Part shown: positions 1 through 12,175 of the stretch, one piece after another
How the letters are laid out: each line of letters opens with the position of its first letter
Numbering within the stretch: position 1 is the first letter of the stretch
Assembly: GCA_003993805.1 (NCBI GenBank)
Contig: RSEF01000003.1
Coordinates: 78,702,425 to 78,766,424 of the forward strand
From: Himantopus leucocephalus
Taxonomy: Eukaryota; Chordata; Aves; Charadriiformes; Recurvirostridae
Direction of reading: 5' to 3'
Length of the DNA: 64,000 nucleotides
Notes under the pieces: model-generated
What the model was told of the DNA's origin: nothing
Database searches by the model: none
The model's input: only the letters and a program-made list of their open reading frames with translations
Made by a program: the position numbers and the translations under genes

Positions 1-1306
1 TATGATAGAGATATTGCTTTGCTAGGTCTAAATTTAGCGTAATTGAATATTTAAAAGGAAAGCATATGGAAAATCTGATGTGATATATTTCTATATTAGT
101 GATAAAGTTAGTAGTGATGCTTCTTGACTAAAGCATAGCTTTTCTAGTTTGCTTTCTCAGATTTGTATGGTATGGCATCAGTGCAACATCATTTCCATTT
201 TTTTTTGTGATTCATTTGCTGTACAGCTCTGAATGTTAAAACTAGTAACTGATTTTCACAAGAATAACTCAGGATTTACCCCTCTGTGTGATACAAATTG
301 TGACTTTTGTTAATATGAATCATGTTTCCATAATGCCTTTTAAAATTCTGTATTTTGAGATAGGTAAGTCACCGTTAGTTGAAATACAGATCTGGATTTG
401 ACCTGTGCTGTGCTGTGCAAGAGCAGAAAAAAATTATCAAAAAATGTTGTTGTAAGCAGAGCATAATATTCCCCTGACGCTGGAGTCATCTGTGCTGGTT
501 GTGTCCTTCATCTTTTTCTTTCCTGTAGGGCCAGTGGCTGAATAGTTGGGGATTTTAACCCAATTGTCTTAGGGTCTTTTTTATGTCAGGTAGTCAGGTC
601 CAAATGAAAATTACTTTCAGCTGGTTCCCTGCAGGGACCAAACATTTACCCTCTTTAAATAAGTTTTACACTAACAGACTATCAGTAAATCAAAGAATAT
701 GTAGATTTATGCTGGTTTTGCCATGTAAGGGTCATCAGTTAGAATGTGAAATGTTATGCATTATTCAAACCATAGATATGAATATTTCTTTACTCATATT
801 AAGACTTAATCTTATTAACAGTGAAAATTTTAATATCATGAATCATAGTACTTCACAGTTTTGAGTTAAAAATGTATTATGCCACATGCAAACTATGTAA
901 CTATAATGAGTACATTTAATGTTAATTCAAGATTGCCCTAATCCAGATGGACAGAGGTTTTACTCTGGTCAAATAAAAAATGAAATCTCATCAGATGAAG
1001 GATGGTAGGGTCAGAAGATTCAATTTTTGTGGCATATCAAATTTTTGTATGTCAATGGCAACCTTAATAGATGGTGATGAATAATAAAACGTAATTGTGT
1101 CACTATTAAGATAGTTTCAATTATTGTCTATTAGCAACATTGTGGAAGATGTGGGTTTGCTGCTTTTTTCTTCTTTTTTTTTTTTCCTTAAAACTAGAGA
1201 CTCCATTTAAAAATAATGTAACTGTGTTATAAGGAAAATTTGATTTCAGTGTAAAAAATTTTATCAAAGTGCTCCAGCCTCTTCATAATGTATAATTTTG
1301 TTTTAG
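1..1306 (+). other. Intron (3' part), nothing further recognised
   Basis: AT-rich non-coding sequence that ends in an acceptor, ttttag, at 1301-1306. A T-rich pyrimidine run lies near 1163-1190. The preceding ASCC3 exon must lie before the window. An open frame at 583-864 has no recognisable protein features and looks like chance. Confidence 0.8.
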
Positions 1307-1483
1307 GTAAGAGAAGAAGAAATAGAAGAGCTGGATACCTTACTGAATGATTTCTGTGAACTTCCTGCTCCAGGAGGTGTGGAAAACAATTATGGAAAAA
1401 TAAATATCCTCCTTCAAACATATATTAGCAGAGGGGAGATGGACAGCTTCTCCCTTATTTCAGATTCTGCATATGTTGCACAG
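1307..1483 (+). CDS. ASCC3: ASCC3 exon: Sec63-like helical bundle of the N-terminal cassette
   Basis: This exon is 177 nt, or 59 whole codons in phase 0, read from GTA at 1307 to CAG at 1483. It sits between the acceptor ttttag and the donor gtaaaa. The peptide opens VREEEIEELDTLL and ends FSLISDSAYVAQ, as in ASCC3. It belongs to the Sec63-like unit after the first helicase cassette, a helical bundle that in Brr2/Hel308-type enzymes packs against the RecA domains and contacts nucleic acid. An oddity is that the exon itself begins GTAAGA, a strong donor-like sequence directly after the acceptor AG. Because its length is a multiple of three, skipping it would keep the frame. The identity is clear from sequence and order. 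Confidence 0.96.
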
Positions 1484-3301
1484 GTAAAAATAGTACCTTT
1501 TACATATCTGTTGCTGTGTTCTGCTGTTTTCATTCTCCCAAATGTTTACAATTATGTAAGTAGGCCTTGATCTGCAAAATTATTTGTACATTTTTATGCA
1601 GATTGATTTGAAAATCAGAGCCTTGTGTGTGTTCACGTGTGGTATAATATTTAAGTAGAAAATATTTACAAAAGCCTACGCTGGGAGGCTATTGCATTTT
1701 TTGTTAATTATGTATGTCCTTTTTGTTCTTGTTACCCCTGTAGTCTTATTATATTTACACAGAATAATATGAAAACTGCAAGTCTGTGACACAGAACTGC
1801 TTGCTTACACAACTAGAGCCCATCTTAGAAAGAAAGGGATGTTGCTTGAAAGTTTAGAATTCTGGATCCTGAAGAACTCAAAGTGACAAAATGCTCATAG
1901 ACAATCCTAGATTTGCAACAATAAGGAATGTGGAAAATAGATTATGAAGTTTTACCTTTTAGTCCATGCTATGTCTCTCTTTTTTATTTTTTTATTTTCT
2001 TTTAACAGTCAGCAACATGTTGCATTGAATCATTTTTGTCTTATCCTTACAAAACCATTTTGGAAGGAATTGATTGTAAAATTGCATTTAGTTGGTGCTA
2101 AAGATGAGAGTTAAAGATTCGGCAAGAATATGTATATTCAATACTAACACTTTATTCAGAAGTGTTTACATTTCATAGCACGGATGGGTATAAATGAGAA
2201 AATTCTGAAATCATTACGCACATCATAGAAATTGTGGTACTTGCACAGCAAGATCGTTTTCAGTATGATTCTTTTAATCTTTGCTTTCAAGACAATTGCT
2301 TTTATTTGTCTGTCTCAATTATAGCATTTTTAGTGAAGCAACATGGTCGTCTTCTCAGATCTTCATAAATTTTACATGTGGAACCAGTGCTGCAAATTGT
2401 GAATTTTTTTAATTGGATAGTGACTATTAGGAAAATCATTCATCCTTTCTAAGTAAAAGAAATGTGCTTCTTTAGTAACATATGCTTCATATCACGACCA
2501 AATCATTTTCTATTTTTATTCCTGTTGGCATTGCAGAGCCAGTAGAGAATGATTGTATTCTATTCAATGAATCAAGAGCAGAATTACTAATCCAGGCATA
2601 GTACCGGTAGGCCAAAAAAAAACCCCACAAAAAAACCCACAACTTCATAATACAGCTTGATAAGTTTATGAAAGGAATATCATAACTTACATTTTCATTA
2701 TAAGACTGACGTCATTCAAGCTTATGTTAATAATTGATTTTCCAAGTCCAAGGCAGATTTATACGTTTTAGTCATACAATAGTATCAGAAAAATGTTAAA
2801 AAAAAGAAGTAAGTACTCTTAAACCTCTGTGCAAATGTTGTGAAATTCAGCGTGAAATGGAATGCTATTATGGAAGCACAACGGAAGTGAAAAATTAAAA
2901 CTTGAATTTCCGTATAAACTGAGTTTGTAGGTTTATATTATATGGGGGAAGAAGGAGGAAGATATTAAGTACAATAAGTGAATTTGTTTCAGAAGTGATT
3001 GAGATGCAATAGATTTAGAACTCACTAATGTTAGCATAACTGTGATCAAAATTCTATGGCAGACCTGCCACTACAGCTTTAATTGGTTGCACATGTTTCT
3101 TTTTGTAATTTCTGTAGGCAATGATGAGGTAGTTCTGCCACTAGACAGTGATGGAAAAAATAAAGTTTTCAAGAATGTTTGAAATAAGTTTGAAAAGAAA
3201 AATCTATTGTTATGGTTTGTCAAAGATGAGTCTATGGGATCCTTTTCATTTTACAAAGAATACTTGAATTACAACATTTTTTCTGTTTTTTCACTCTCCA
3301 G
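1484..3301 (+). other. Intron, nothing further recognised
   Basis: AT-rich intron of 1.8 kb with donor gtaaaa and acceptor ctccag. It contains an A/C-rich low-complexity stretch near 2612-2640. No other feature is supported. Confidence 0.85.
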
Positions 3302-3527
3302 AATGCAGCTCGTATTGTTCGAGCTCTTTTTGAGATTGCCCTTAGGAAACGTTGGCCTGCAATGACATATCGACTACTGAATCTCAGCAAAGTCATTGAC
3401 AAGCGACTGTGGGGCTGGGTTAGCCCTTTGAGACAATTCTCAGTGTTACCACCATCAGTCCTCTCAAAGTTGGAAGAGAAGAATCTCACTGTAGACAAGA
3501 TGAAGGACATGAGGAAAGATGAAATAG
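3302..3527 (+). CDS. ASCC3: ASCC3 exon: Sec63-like unit, helical bundle into helix-loop-helix
   Basis: 226 nt, phase 0 in and phase 1 out; the last base G completes a Gly codon with the next exon. The peptide begins NAARIVRALFEIALRKRW, contains RLLNLSKVIDKRLWGW and ends MKDMRKDEIG. This is the conserved second part of the Sec63-like unit, with the arginine/lysine-rich helix followed by the short helix-loop-helix that precedes the immunoglobulin-like fold. The donor is gtgaga. Open frames on both strands overlapping this exon (3232-3510 minus, 3362-3565 plus) are a shadow and a read-through of this exon. The reading frame joins the preceding and following exons without loss. Confidence 0.97.
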
Positions 3528-4302
3528 GTGAGAAATCAGCAATGCTGATGTGCTTAAACTATTAGTGATCAATGGGCAAGTTCGAACTATATCTGAGCCA
3601 TTCATTAATATATCCACTCTGGTCTGGAAGCCATGTAAACACATTCATATGGTGTTATGGTCTGTCCAATAAAGATGGTCTCCACAGCTTGTAATATGGC
3701 ACAGCTTTGAGGGTAAGGCTAGCCCATGTCCTGCCAACCCCAGAACACATGTGGAATGGAGATATATGTTGATATGTATTTACATATATGTGTATATATA
3801 CATATTTATGTTGACCTGTGCTTCCCTTCTTGCTCACATTACATAATACACTACTATAAAAGTCATCTGTTTATTTTTGCCAGTTGGCAAAATATGGCCT
3901 TTTTTTTTTTTTTTTTATTACTGAAATACTATTAACGCGAAAAAGAATAAAAGCAGATTATTATGTCCTGGTATACTATCAATAAATGGCCTGCTTCTGA
4001 AACACTGCATTAATTTTCATTGAACATGCAGAATTCATTGCCACTGGTGTCATTGCAGCAAAATCTTAATGGAATTTTTTTGAGGATTTGACACTTCGAT
4101 AATGAGAAAATCCACAAGCCTACTGATAGATATAATGACAATTTCTAGTGTTTGTGTATAAACTGTCCCCCAGCTGGTTGAGGTTGAAAAAAAAATTGCT
4201 TGTGATGTATTTATTTTTCTTATCTTAGTGTATTTTTTCTTACTTGGGCTTTCTTTGCACCTGTTATTGCCAGGTTGTTGAGAAACAAACTGCCATTTTT
4301 TT

Positions 4303-4360
4303 AAAATCTAATTTTACAATAATACATAGTGNAAAATCCAATTTTACAATAGTACATAGT
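4303..4360. repeat. Near-identical 28-bp duplicate around a single N (4332)
   Basis: The stretch at about 4303-4330 is repeated with two differences at about 4333-4360, separated by G-N. The single N between the copies suggests a contig join where overlapping ends were not merged, rather than a biological duplication. Confidence 0.75.
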
Positions 4361-6222
4361 CACTGCTTTTTAGAAGTTGTGACCTCTGACTTGGTATTTC
4401 TCTCATTTGACAAGAGAACTACATTCCTAACTTAGGTTTGTTACATCCCTAATTTTGGTTGGAAAAAGTTGAATAAATATGTAAAAGCTTGCAGAATTAG
4501 AGGCTATATTTTTATTTAATAAGCCAAAATACTATAAGAAGATTTTAAAAGCTTACTTTAACTGTGTATTATAATATATAGTAATTTTAAACGTACTAAA
4601 AGTATAACACTTTATTTGTAATGCTGACATTATAGTGCTTTTCTATTCAGAAGCATTATACCACTTTTTTTATTCAGATTTGTGAATTTATAGTGTATTT
4701 GTGCAGTCTTTTTAGTACTTAATATTCCTTTCCATTAATTATGTTAGTGCTTTTTTTCTTTTCTTTTTTTAAGCTTCTTTCTCCCCATACCTGCCCTTGG
4801 AGAAGCAAGAAATTTTGTATTAAGACACAAAACCAGTTTTGCTTCCTTCAACGTAGTAGAACTAATATTGACAAGATGGAAATTTATCAATATATACCCA
4901 TAAAATGTCTAGTTTTGTTTTATTATTAACTTAGTTTGAAAGTAGATGAGACTTGGGATTTTGCTGTGAAAATAGGTCATTGCTGACTATATGTAATGAT
5001 ATTTCATGTTCTTCAGCCTTATAAACATCAAAGCAAATTGATGTGTGCATCTCTATGAAGTACTGTTACTTGGCATACTTCTTCCTGTCTAGCCTCTCTT
5101 TCTGACACCATGGGTGTGAAGGAAGTGCTTGCCTGGTGGCCACCTTATTTTTATTTGAATTCAAAGCCATGTGGAAATGAGAAAAGGCCTTGTTCTCTGA
5201 CTCTGTAGGACTAGTTTCAGTCTCAGCATTTCTTCCTTTTTAAATGTTATTGTGACCTCGGAGATCGAATAAAAAAGACAGGAGCTAGCTGGCTAACTCA
5301 GTCCGTGGCTTAGGGAGAGATAAAAGAATCAGATGGGTGCCAGCTCTCCCAGTGAACTAAGAGTGTGTTGCGTGCACAGATCCTGGATTCCAGTGTACCA
5401 CAAATTGGTCAACAGCAATCTATGCTCTGTTGTGGTGTAACCATGGAGTTTCCAGAAAGCTGAGAAATCACTGTGTTATCTGAGATAAACACTTCTGTTT
5501 TTTCAGAATACAGATTACAATCGTCGTGGAATAAGCAAAATCCATTCTTCTTTTGTTAAACATACCTATCTTCTCGAATAATCAGCTTTTGTTCAGAAGG
5601 TTTGAATATTTCTTAAATGCCATTGATAGTTTCTCATAAGGTGACTATTTAAAAAAAAAAAGAGGGGGGGAGAGAGAGTTTTATAATATTTTACAGTAGT
5701 TGGGAGAGGAGCCTTATTTTCCCCTAGCAGATAAGTGTATAAAACCTCAGTGCTGTCCTCTACAAACACCTCACACATTGTGATACAGAAAGTGATTTTT
5801 GGCATGAAAAAGTGTGCTTGCCTACATAAGCTTAATGAGTCATATCTTTGAATATTTGGCACCTACCTTTATCTAACACGATTTCTGAAGTTTTACCTCT
5901 AATTGCAAAAGCTAGTCACAGTGCAAGTATGCTATAATACTGCATGTATCACCAAGTTGTACCAATATAATTGTTTGGGGTTTTAATAATCCACTTGCTG
6001 GAGGTGCACTTATTTTACCAACTGCAAATTAAACTGATTAAATATGTGTTAAAACTTTTGCATTGGAGATTTGCTTCTTAAGCATGATCACCATTCATTA
6101 CTTCAGAGTATAGATAAACACCTGGCAGAGTCTGCCAGTTTGTTAAATAAAACCAAAGAGGGAAAGTCAGGATCAATATGAAAAAATTAGCGATTGTAAA
6201 GGTGTTATGCTCCTAAATTTCA

Positions 6223-6584
6223 TGCAATAGCAAGAAAAAGTTTGTATCACCTTTCACTTTGCACTTAATGCAAATAATAGGATTTCTTCTTTTTTTGTCA
6301 TTTTTTTTAAATGGGAAAGTGTGCACCAGCACCACGTAACAATATCAGAAAATATCAGTAGCCATTTGTAAGGTAGCTTTTAACAGTGAGTACTTACATC
6401 TGNTGCAATAGCAAGAAAAAGTTTGTATCACCTTTCACTTTGCACTTGATGCAAATAATAGGATTTCTTCTTTTTTTGTCATTTTTTTTTTAAATGTGAA
6501 AGTGTGCACCAGCACCATGTAACAATATTAGAAAATATCAGTAGCCGTTTGTAAGGTAGCTTTTAACAGTGAGTACTTACATCT
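6223..6584. repeat. About 180-bp near-identical direct duplicate around a single N (6403)
   Basis: Copy one is about 6223-6401 and copy two about 6404-6584. They differ by a handful of substitutions and one extra T in a homopolymer. N at 6403 sits exactly at the junction. The differences look like allelic variation, so this is probably two haplotypes of the same sequence placed end to end. Confidence 0.85.
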
Positions 6585-7421
6585 ATTACAATTAAAATTT
6601 AAAATATAGTCCACATAATTGTATTAGCAATTTCGGTGAAAATGTGATAAATCAACTTCTTTCCCTAAATAAGCTAGAATTTGCAATATTTTTCAGGGAA
6701 AAGAGAAATCACTGCTACATACCTTGTTTTCTATTTAAAATGAAGAGCAAGGGAGCAGAGATTTCAGCTGTAAAATACAAGTAGGAATTTTTTTCAATTA
6801 ATATAATCACTTTATTGCATTAGTTACCATGACTATGATAGAAAGTAAAAAACATTGCAACATTTAGTTTTTCCTTTGTCTCAGTTACACACTGGTGTAT
6901 TCTGAAAGACCAGAGCTGCTGTGAGATGTTTACTAGTTGCGTGCATTTTTAAGCTATTAACTACCTTTATTCAGTTTTATGAAAAGTGTTCTGTCTACTT
7001 TGAATCACTACACAGGAATTGCAGAAGTTCAAATGCGTGCCCTTCATTAAGTAAAAGGTCAGTGTTCATGCTTTAAAAAAGAACTATATGGCTTGGTAAG
7101 AGCTTGGTCAAAAAGTCAGTAAAGGAAAGGGAAGTGGCTTGACATAGTATGTGTTCAGTGTGAATTCTTAATAGTTATTTTAACCCCTTAGTTATAGCCA
7201 ACAGGGGGGTTAATACTAATTTTTCTAGGGTCTAAATAGCTAATTCAAGTTAAGTATTACAAAATATTCAGACATGCCAGGTCAGGAGAGTCAGACATTT
7301 ACGCACCTAAGAGCAAAACAAGCAAGCAATAATACTTCTCTCTAAAAGCCTATTTGAAAGTCGGAGTTGTATTATTTTTCCTGGAAATGCAAATTTGTTA
7401 CACCTGATGTTTTCTTGGCAG

Positions 7422-7576
7422 GTCATATGCTGCATCATGTGAAGATTGGGTTAAAGGTAAAACAGTGTGTTCATCAAATTCCCTCCATCATAATGGAAGC
7501 AACGATTCAGCCAATTACCCGCACGGTGCTCCGAGTTCGGCTGAACATCGCTCCTGATTTCACGTGGAACGATCAG
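7422..7576 (+). CDS. ASCC3: ASCC3 exon: end of helix-loop-helix and start of the immunoglobulin-like fold
   Basis: 155 nt, entering in phase 1 (GT completes Gly) and leaving in phase 0 after CAG (Gln). The acceptor is ttggcag and the donor gtaaaa. The peptide includes VKQCVHQIPSIIMEA and PITRTVLRV and ends APDFTWNDQ. It matches ASCC3 where the Sec63-like unit passes into its C-terminal beta-sandwich (FN3/Ig-like). The chain stops partway through that fold: the next exon that can be seen (12907) resumes about 90 residues later and needs a different phase. The following exon is therefore absent from the sequence, not merely unrecognised. Confidence 0.96.
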
Positions 7577-10424
7577 GTAAAAAAAAAGGAGGTGGAGGAA
7601 GGACGGGAAGCATTAATTTAGCTTCAGTAAAGGACGTGATCACAGAGAGTCCATAGCTGTTTGGATAAGGAAAAAAATATTTATTTTAGCTAAAAAGCAA
7701 ATTTGATAATAGGAATGGAATGATCTTTAAGACTTTCATAGAAGAAGGCACCCAAAGATCATATTTTTATTGCCATTAATTGTTACGGGATTGTGCTGTT
7801 TATAACATGTCGAAGCAAGTGCTTATACTGAATATTAATAGTAGTCACACGTAGATTTAAGTTATATGCCCAAAAAGGAGAAGCAAGAAAAAGGGAGGCA
7901 CAGATGGCGCTCTGGACTATGAATAAATGTCAAACGCAGAAAATAAAGCCCTGAAACACAGTTCATGTATGCCAAGTTCTGCTGCTCTTTACGGTTTACA
8001 AGTGTACATTCACAACATCAGTGCCTTTTTTTTCTGTTGGGACTTGTCTGAACAGAAAAACTGAAATATATTTGGAATTATATTCACCTGTATTTTATGG
8101 TGCAAATTTATATGAAAGGAGTTGTACTAGTTGCACATTTAGATATACCCACACCCTTTAATTCAGAATCTGTTCATTAGAAATAGATTTAAGATAAATC
8201 TAAATGAAATACAAATGTCCACATGGGGGCATTGTGTTGTTACTGGTACTTCTGAAACTTTCTACAGAAACAAGGCAGAGATAGCTAAACGGGCAATCAT
8301 ATTTTTCTTTTTTTTAATGCTTAGGAGATATACGCTTAAGATAAATTATTGTGAAAGGTGGATATTAAGTAACTGTTCTTTTATTAAAAAATAATTTTAA
8401 AATCCCTTAGATTACAAATTTACTTTAATCACGAGTAAATTAGAGTTTTATTCCACAAACTTTTAGATTATTTTATCGTTTATTTTCCCCGCCTAAAGGC
8501 TTTTTCTTTTCTTTTGGAAGTTTCACCAAGTTAGCCTATGAATGAGAGATTAATGATCAAACTATAGAAAGTTAGATTTTGTTTGCTACCTGGATGTATT
8601 ACGGAGATATTTGAATGTATTCTGACATGAATTATAGCATGAGTTGTCTTCTGCTGCCTTATTTCTGTGCAATACTTCAGAAGGCAAACAAGTATTACTT
8701 TTTAGGATTGAGACAAGTTTTTATTATTCAATCTTTCATCCACTTTACCTGTAATCTATTAAAGACCAAAAAAACCCCATGACTGTTCTTCATATTGAAC
8801 TGTATCTTAATACAAAGTCATTTCTTAATCTATTTTTAGATTTTTCTGCAAAATCTAGGTTCGTCTATATTGAAAAGGGGTCCACACAGAATTATACTGT
8901 CTTATTTGATTCTGAACTTCTGAAGTTATAGCAAAACTTTGGCAAAAATCTGTTTTCTTCTATGACCCCTTGAGACAGTTTTCCTAATGGTTGCTTTGGA
9001 AACGTTATGATTGCTTTATCAATTCAACTTATGGAGGTCTTTTTGTGTGAATTTGTATATTGGTACTCATCAAAACTTGGAAAACTTTTTTTTTCTTTTT
9101 TTTCTTTTTGTAAGGTAGCTGTTGATTTTCTCATTTCTTCAGTAAATGAAACTTCTATCACAGTAAATAAACAAAAAAACTGTTAAATTTTAATAGTCTC
9201 TAAAAATAAATAACTGTCTTAAATTCAACCATTGACGCTCCGAAACTACTTCTTCATTATCACCCAATATCTTATCAAGCTGTTCAGAAGAAGACGATAT
9301 AAACTTATAGGTATAGCTGTAATTGGTACAAAAACATTCAAAGAATGGGAGTAGTCAAATAAAATCAGAATATTAAAAATTTAAATACCATACTTAACTG
9401 AAACACCTTGCTTGGCTAACATGGGTTCCTGGGTTTAAGACTGTTGCTTTACCTGGATAGTTAATTCTAGAATGATCTCATTGCAAATTTTGCACTTGCC
9501 TTTACAAGAGAAAGAAGGTATGTTTTGGTAGTTGTGAGATATGACATCATCTTGATCTTTAATGGCTGCAGCTTTCAGTGCTGAGAGCCCTTAAGTTCAG
9601 TAAAAGCATCTGAGGCATATCCCAGTGGAAAATTCTTAATGTATTTTTAAAAGCAAAGGACAACAAACATACCAAGACAGAGCAAGTAAGCCTTACTGCA
9701 GCCAGGAGGAGTCCAGCAGAAATACAAAATCATGCAAATAGTATTAATTAACCGAGTCATATATCAGACATGCAGTTTTAGGGCAGTGGTTGCCCAAAAT
9801 ACAGGTATGTGTCGGTTGTTAAGAGCTCCCCAGAGTTCCTGAGAATCATTACTGGAGAGTGTGCTGCGTTGCCTGTTCCCACATTGCCCTTGTTTCCCCA
9901 TGCAGCTTTGTCACAGGACTCTCTAAAACTAAGATGCTGTTACAGTTGATAATAAAATTTCTGAGCTTTGAACTTTATCACTTTCCTTAATTCTTCTATC
10001 CTCTCTTAAATTCTTCTAAACCCTGATGAAGTAATAGTCTCACTGCAGTTTTTCAAAAAGTCACCTGCAGTGACCTGTGTCCTTTCAGTTTCACTGCTCC
10101 AGTTCCCAGTGAAGCTGCTAGTGAAATTCAAATGTAGTGAAAATGAATGACGATTTCTTTACTGTCCATCTAGTTATCTGTTGTGCCACTGTCTTAAAAA
10201 AGAAACAAAAGCACCTTATTTCTACTCTTAGTGCTTATTTTTGTCTTCAAAAGCCGGTACAGACTGTTTTCAACACATACAGAATAATGAATTATGCTGG
10301 AAATAATGTCTGCTGTGTGAATCAATACCAGATTCCTGTAGCGCTAAAATTGCCATTAGAAGCAACTATGTGTTTTGTGGGTTTTTCTTCTATTAACTAG
10401 AGCTTAGGAATAATTCCAGCTTTT

Positions 10425-10652
10425 TTTTTTCATCTTCATACTGGTTTCATACCTTATCACAGTCCTCACCAGAAACATCAAAAAAAACTATGTTCGTTTA
10501 ATAGTATGTTTTCCATACTCCTTTACTGTGCATTTTTCNTTTTTTCATCTTCATACTGGTTTCATACCTTATCACAGTCCTCATCAGAAACATCAAAAAA
10601 ACCTAATGTTCGTTTAATAGTATGTTTTCCATACTCCTTTACTATGAATTTT
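10425..10652. repeat. About 113-bp near-identical direct duplicate around a single N (10539)
   Basis: Copy one is about 10425-10538 and copy two about 10540-10652, with a few substitutions and indels in homopolymers. N at 10539 marks the junction. As at 6403, the likely cause is unmerged overlapping contig ends or two alleles. Confidence 0.85.
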
Positions 10653-10920
10653 AATTCTTTTCTTAGATATTTAAGTAAAATGCTTGCACATTGGCACAAG
10701 TGATTTATTCTGACAAAGAAACAAAAATTCTTAACTGAGCATCCTACCTAGCTATGATTTGTGGCTGGCATTGCAAAATAAGGCACGCAACAAAGCATAC
10801 AAAAATCTAGGATGGAATAAGGTGTTGCCAGATGGCATGGGAATCAAGAGACTGCTCTGTTTATGTTCTTCTCGCTTCACCTGTAGCAATGACTAGATCT
10901 ACAGCCTTCTGCATCCACTT

Positions 10921-11020
10921 NNNNNNNNNNNNNNNNNNNNNNNNNNNNNNNNNNNNNNNNNNNNNNNNNNNNNNNNNNNNNNNNNNNNNNNNNNNNNNNN
11001 NNNNNNNNNNNNNNNNNNNN
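10921..11020. other. Assembly gap of exactly 100 N (probably unknown size)
   Basis: A round 100-N block is the usual placeholder for a gap of unknown length. It is followed at once by a run of 11 T (11021-11031). It is the only sizeable gap in the interval where ASCC3 lacks an exon. Confidence 0.95.
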
Positions 11021-12155
11021 TTTTTTTTTTTAATTCATCTCGTTTATATTGATTTTCCTTATAATAGTGCAATAATTCTCTTAACTTCTGCTTCATCATA
11101 GAAAAGTATATGGAATTTCACTTTGTGATATATTTGTATTATTGAGACCATTTCTCCACTAACTTTAAAGCTCTCTACAATTTTAAATTCCTGGTCAAAG
11201 AGCAGCTCATTTCATCTCAACATAGTACCAGTCTTTTAGTTACTCCAGGTTCCTTACAAACCATAGGAGAATTGAAACTGTTATATAAAACTAAGCAAAT
11301 CTCTGTATTACAGTATGTCTCAGTGCGTGTGTTACATTTCTTCTGGACTGGTTCAAAGTAATCTTGGAGTGGATGGTTGTATTATAAATGGCATTCAGTA
11401 AAGAAAAAACAAACACAGTTAAAATTTTGAAAATATGAAACATTTTACTATTTTTACTCAAGTTCATCATTGCAAGCACGGTTACAGTACTGAACATCAC
11501 ATTTCAACTTAGCACTGCTGATCAAGTCATGGCCTTCCCCTCCCCCTCCTTTTTTAACACTTGGCACAGAAGCATATGTTTGTGTTTTGCTTCTTTTTTT
11601 CTGGATACATAAATTGCTTTATACATTCATTGTGCCTGATGTCATTGTAAAACCTTTCCACTGTAATTACATTTGGCTCATCCAGCAGTCTGTGAAGTGA
11701 GTGCCTTCAGAAATACTCAGTTCTCATACGGTGTTGTCCTTTGGCATGCATAAATTCACATGTGTTTGTGAAGTGTTTAGCTATTGTTATACTGTACCTA
11801 CGCTGTCTGGAAAAGCATGTGTAACCTTTTTATCTAATTGACTGATCACTGACTACTATTCAGAAGAAACAGAAAGATATTTACACATCACCAGTTATGG
11901 AGCCTCTAGGATTTATGGTAATTGATTTCAATTCCCATCTGGTTCCCACTCAACAATGAAGTACGTAGAGGCCCTGCTAGGCAAAAAACCTCCTTTCTCC
12001 TCAACAGAGCCCAAGAAATCACAGTTTCAGTGGGAATGATAAAACAGCCATAAGGTATCAGCGAAAAGCATGTGAAGAATACTAGGCATCATTGTCTCAG
12101 TAGATTTTATGACTCCCATATCATACCTTAATGTGAAGCACCCTGAAAAGACANC

Positions 12156-12175
12156 AAAAAAAAAAAAAAAAAAAA
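12156..12175. repeat. Poly-A run next to a single N
   Basis: Twenty consecutive A after N-C at 12154-12155, followed by an A/C-rich tail. No matching 3' end of a known retroelement is visible just upstream, so this may be a simple homopolymer or the tail of an unrecognised insertion. Confidence 0.7.

Larger units (their letters stand above)
3528..7421 (+). other. Intron with two single-N near-duplications
   Basis: A 3.9-kb intron. It holds a T run (3900-3916), an A/T-and-purine tract (about 5651-5678, A run then G/A), and two places where a lone N separates two nearly identical stretches (around 4332 and 6403; listed separately). The short alternating TA/TG region near 3765-3805 is a degenerate microsatellite. 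No exon or other gene is seen. Confidence 0.8.

Noticed and set aside
583..864. 93-codon frame as an upstream ASCC3 exon
   Set aside because: No similarity to the residues expected before the exon at 1307, and no matching splice sites.
3232..3510. 92-codon minus-strand frame
   Set aside because: Shadow of the ASCC3 exon at 3302-3527.
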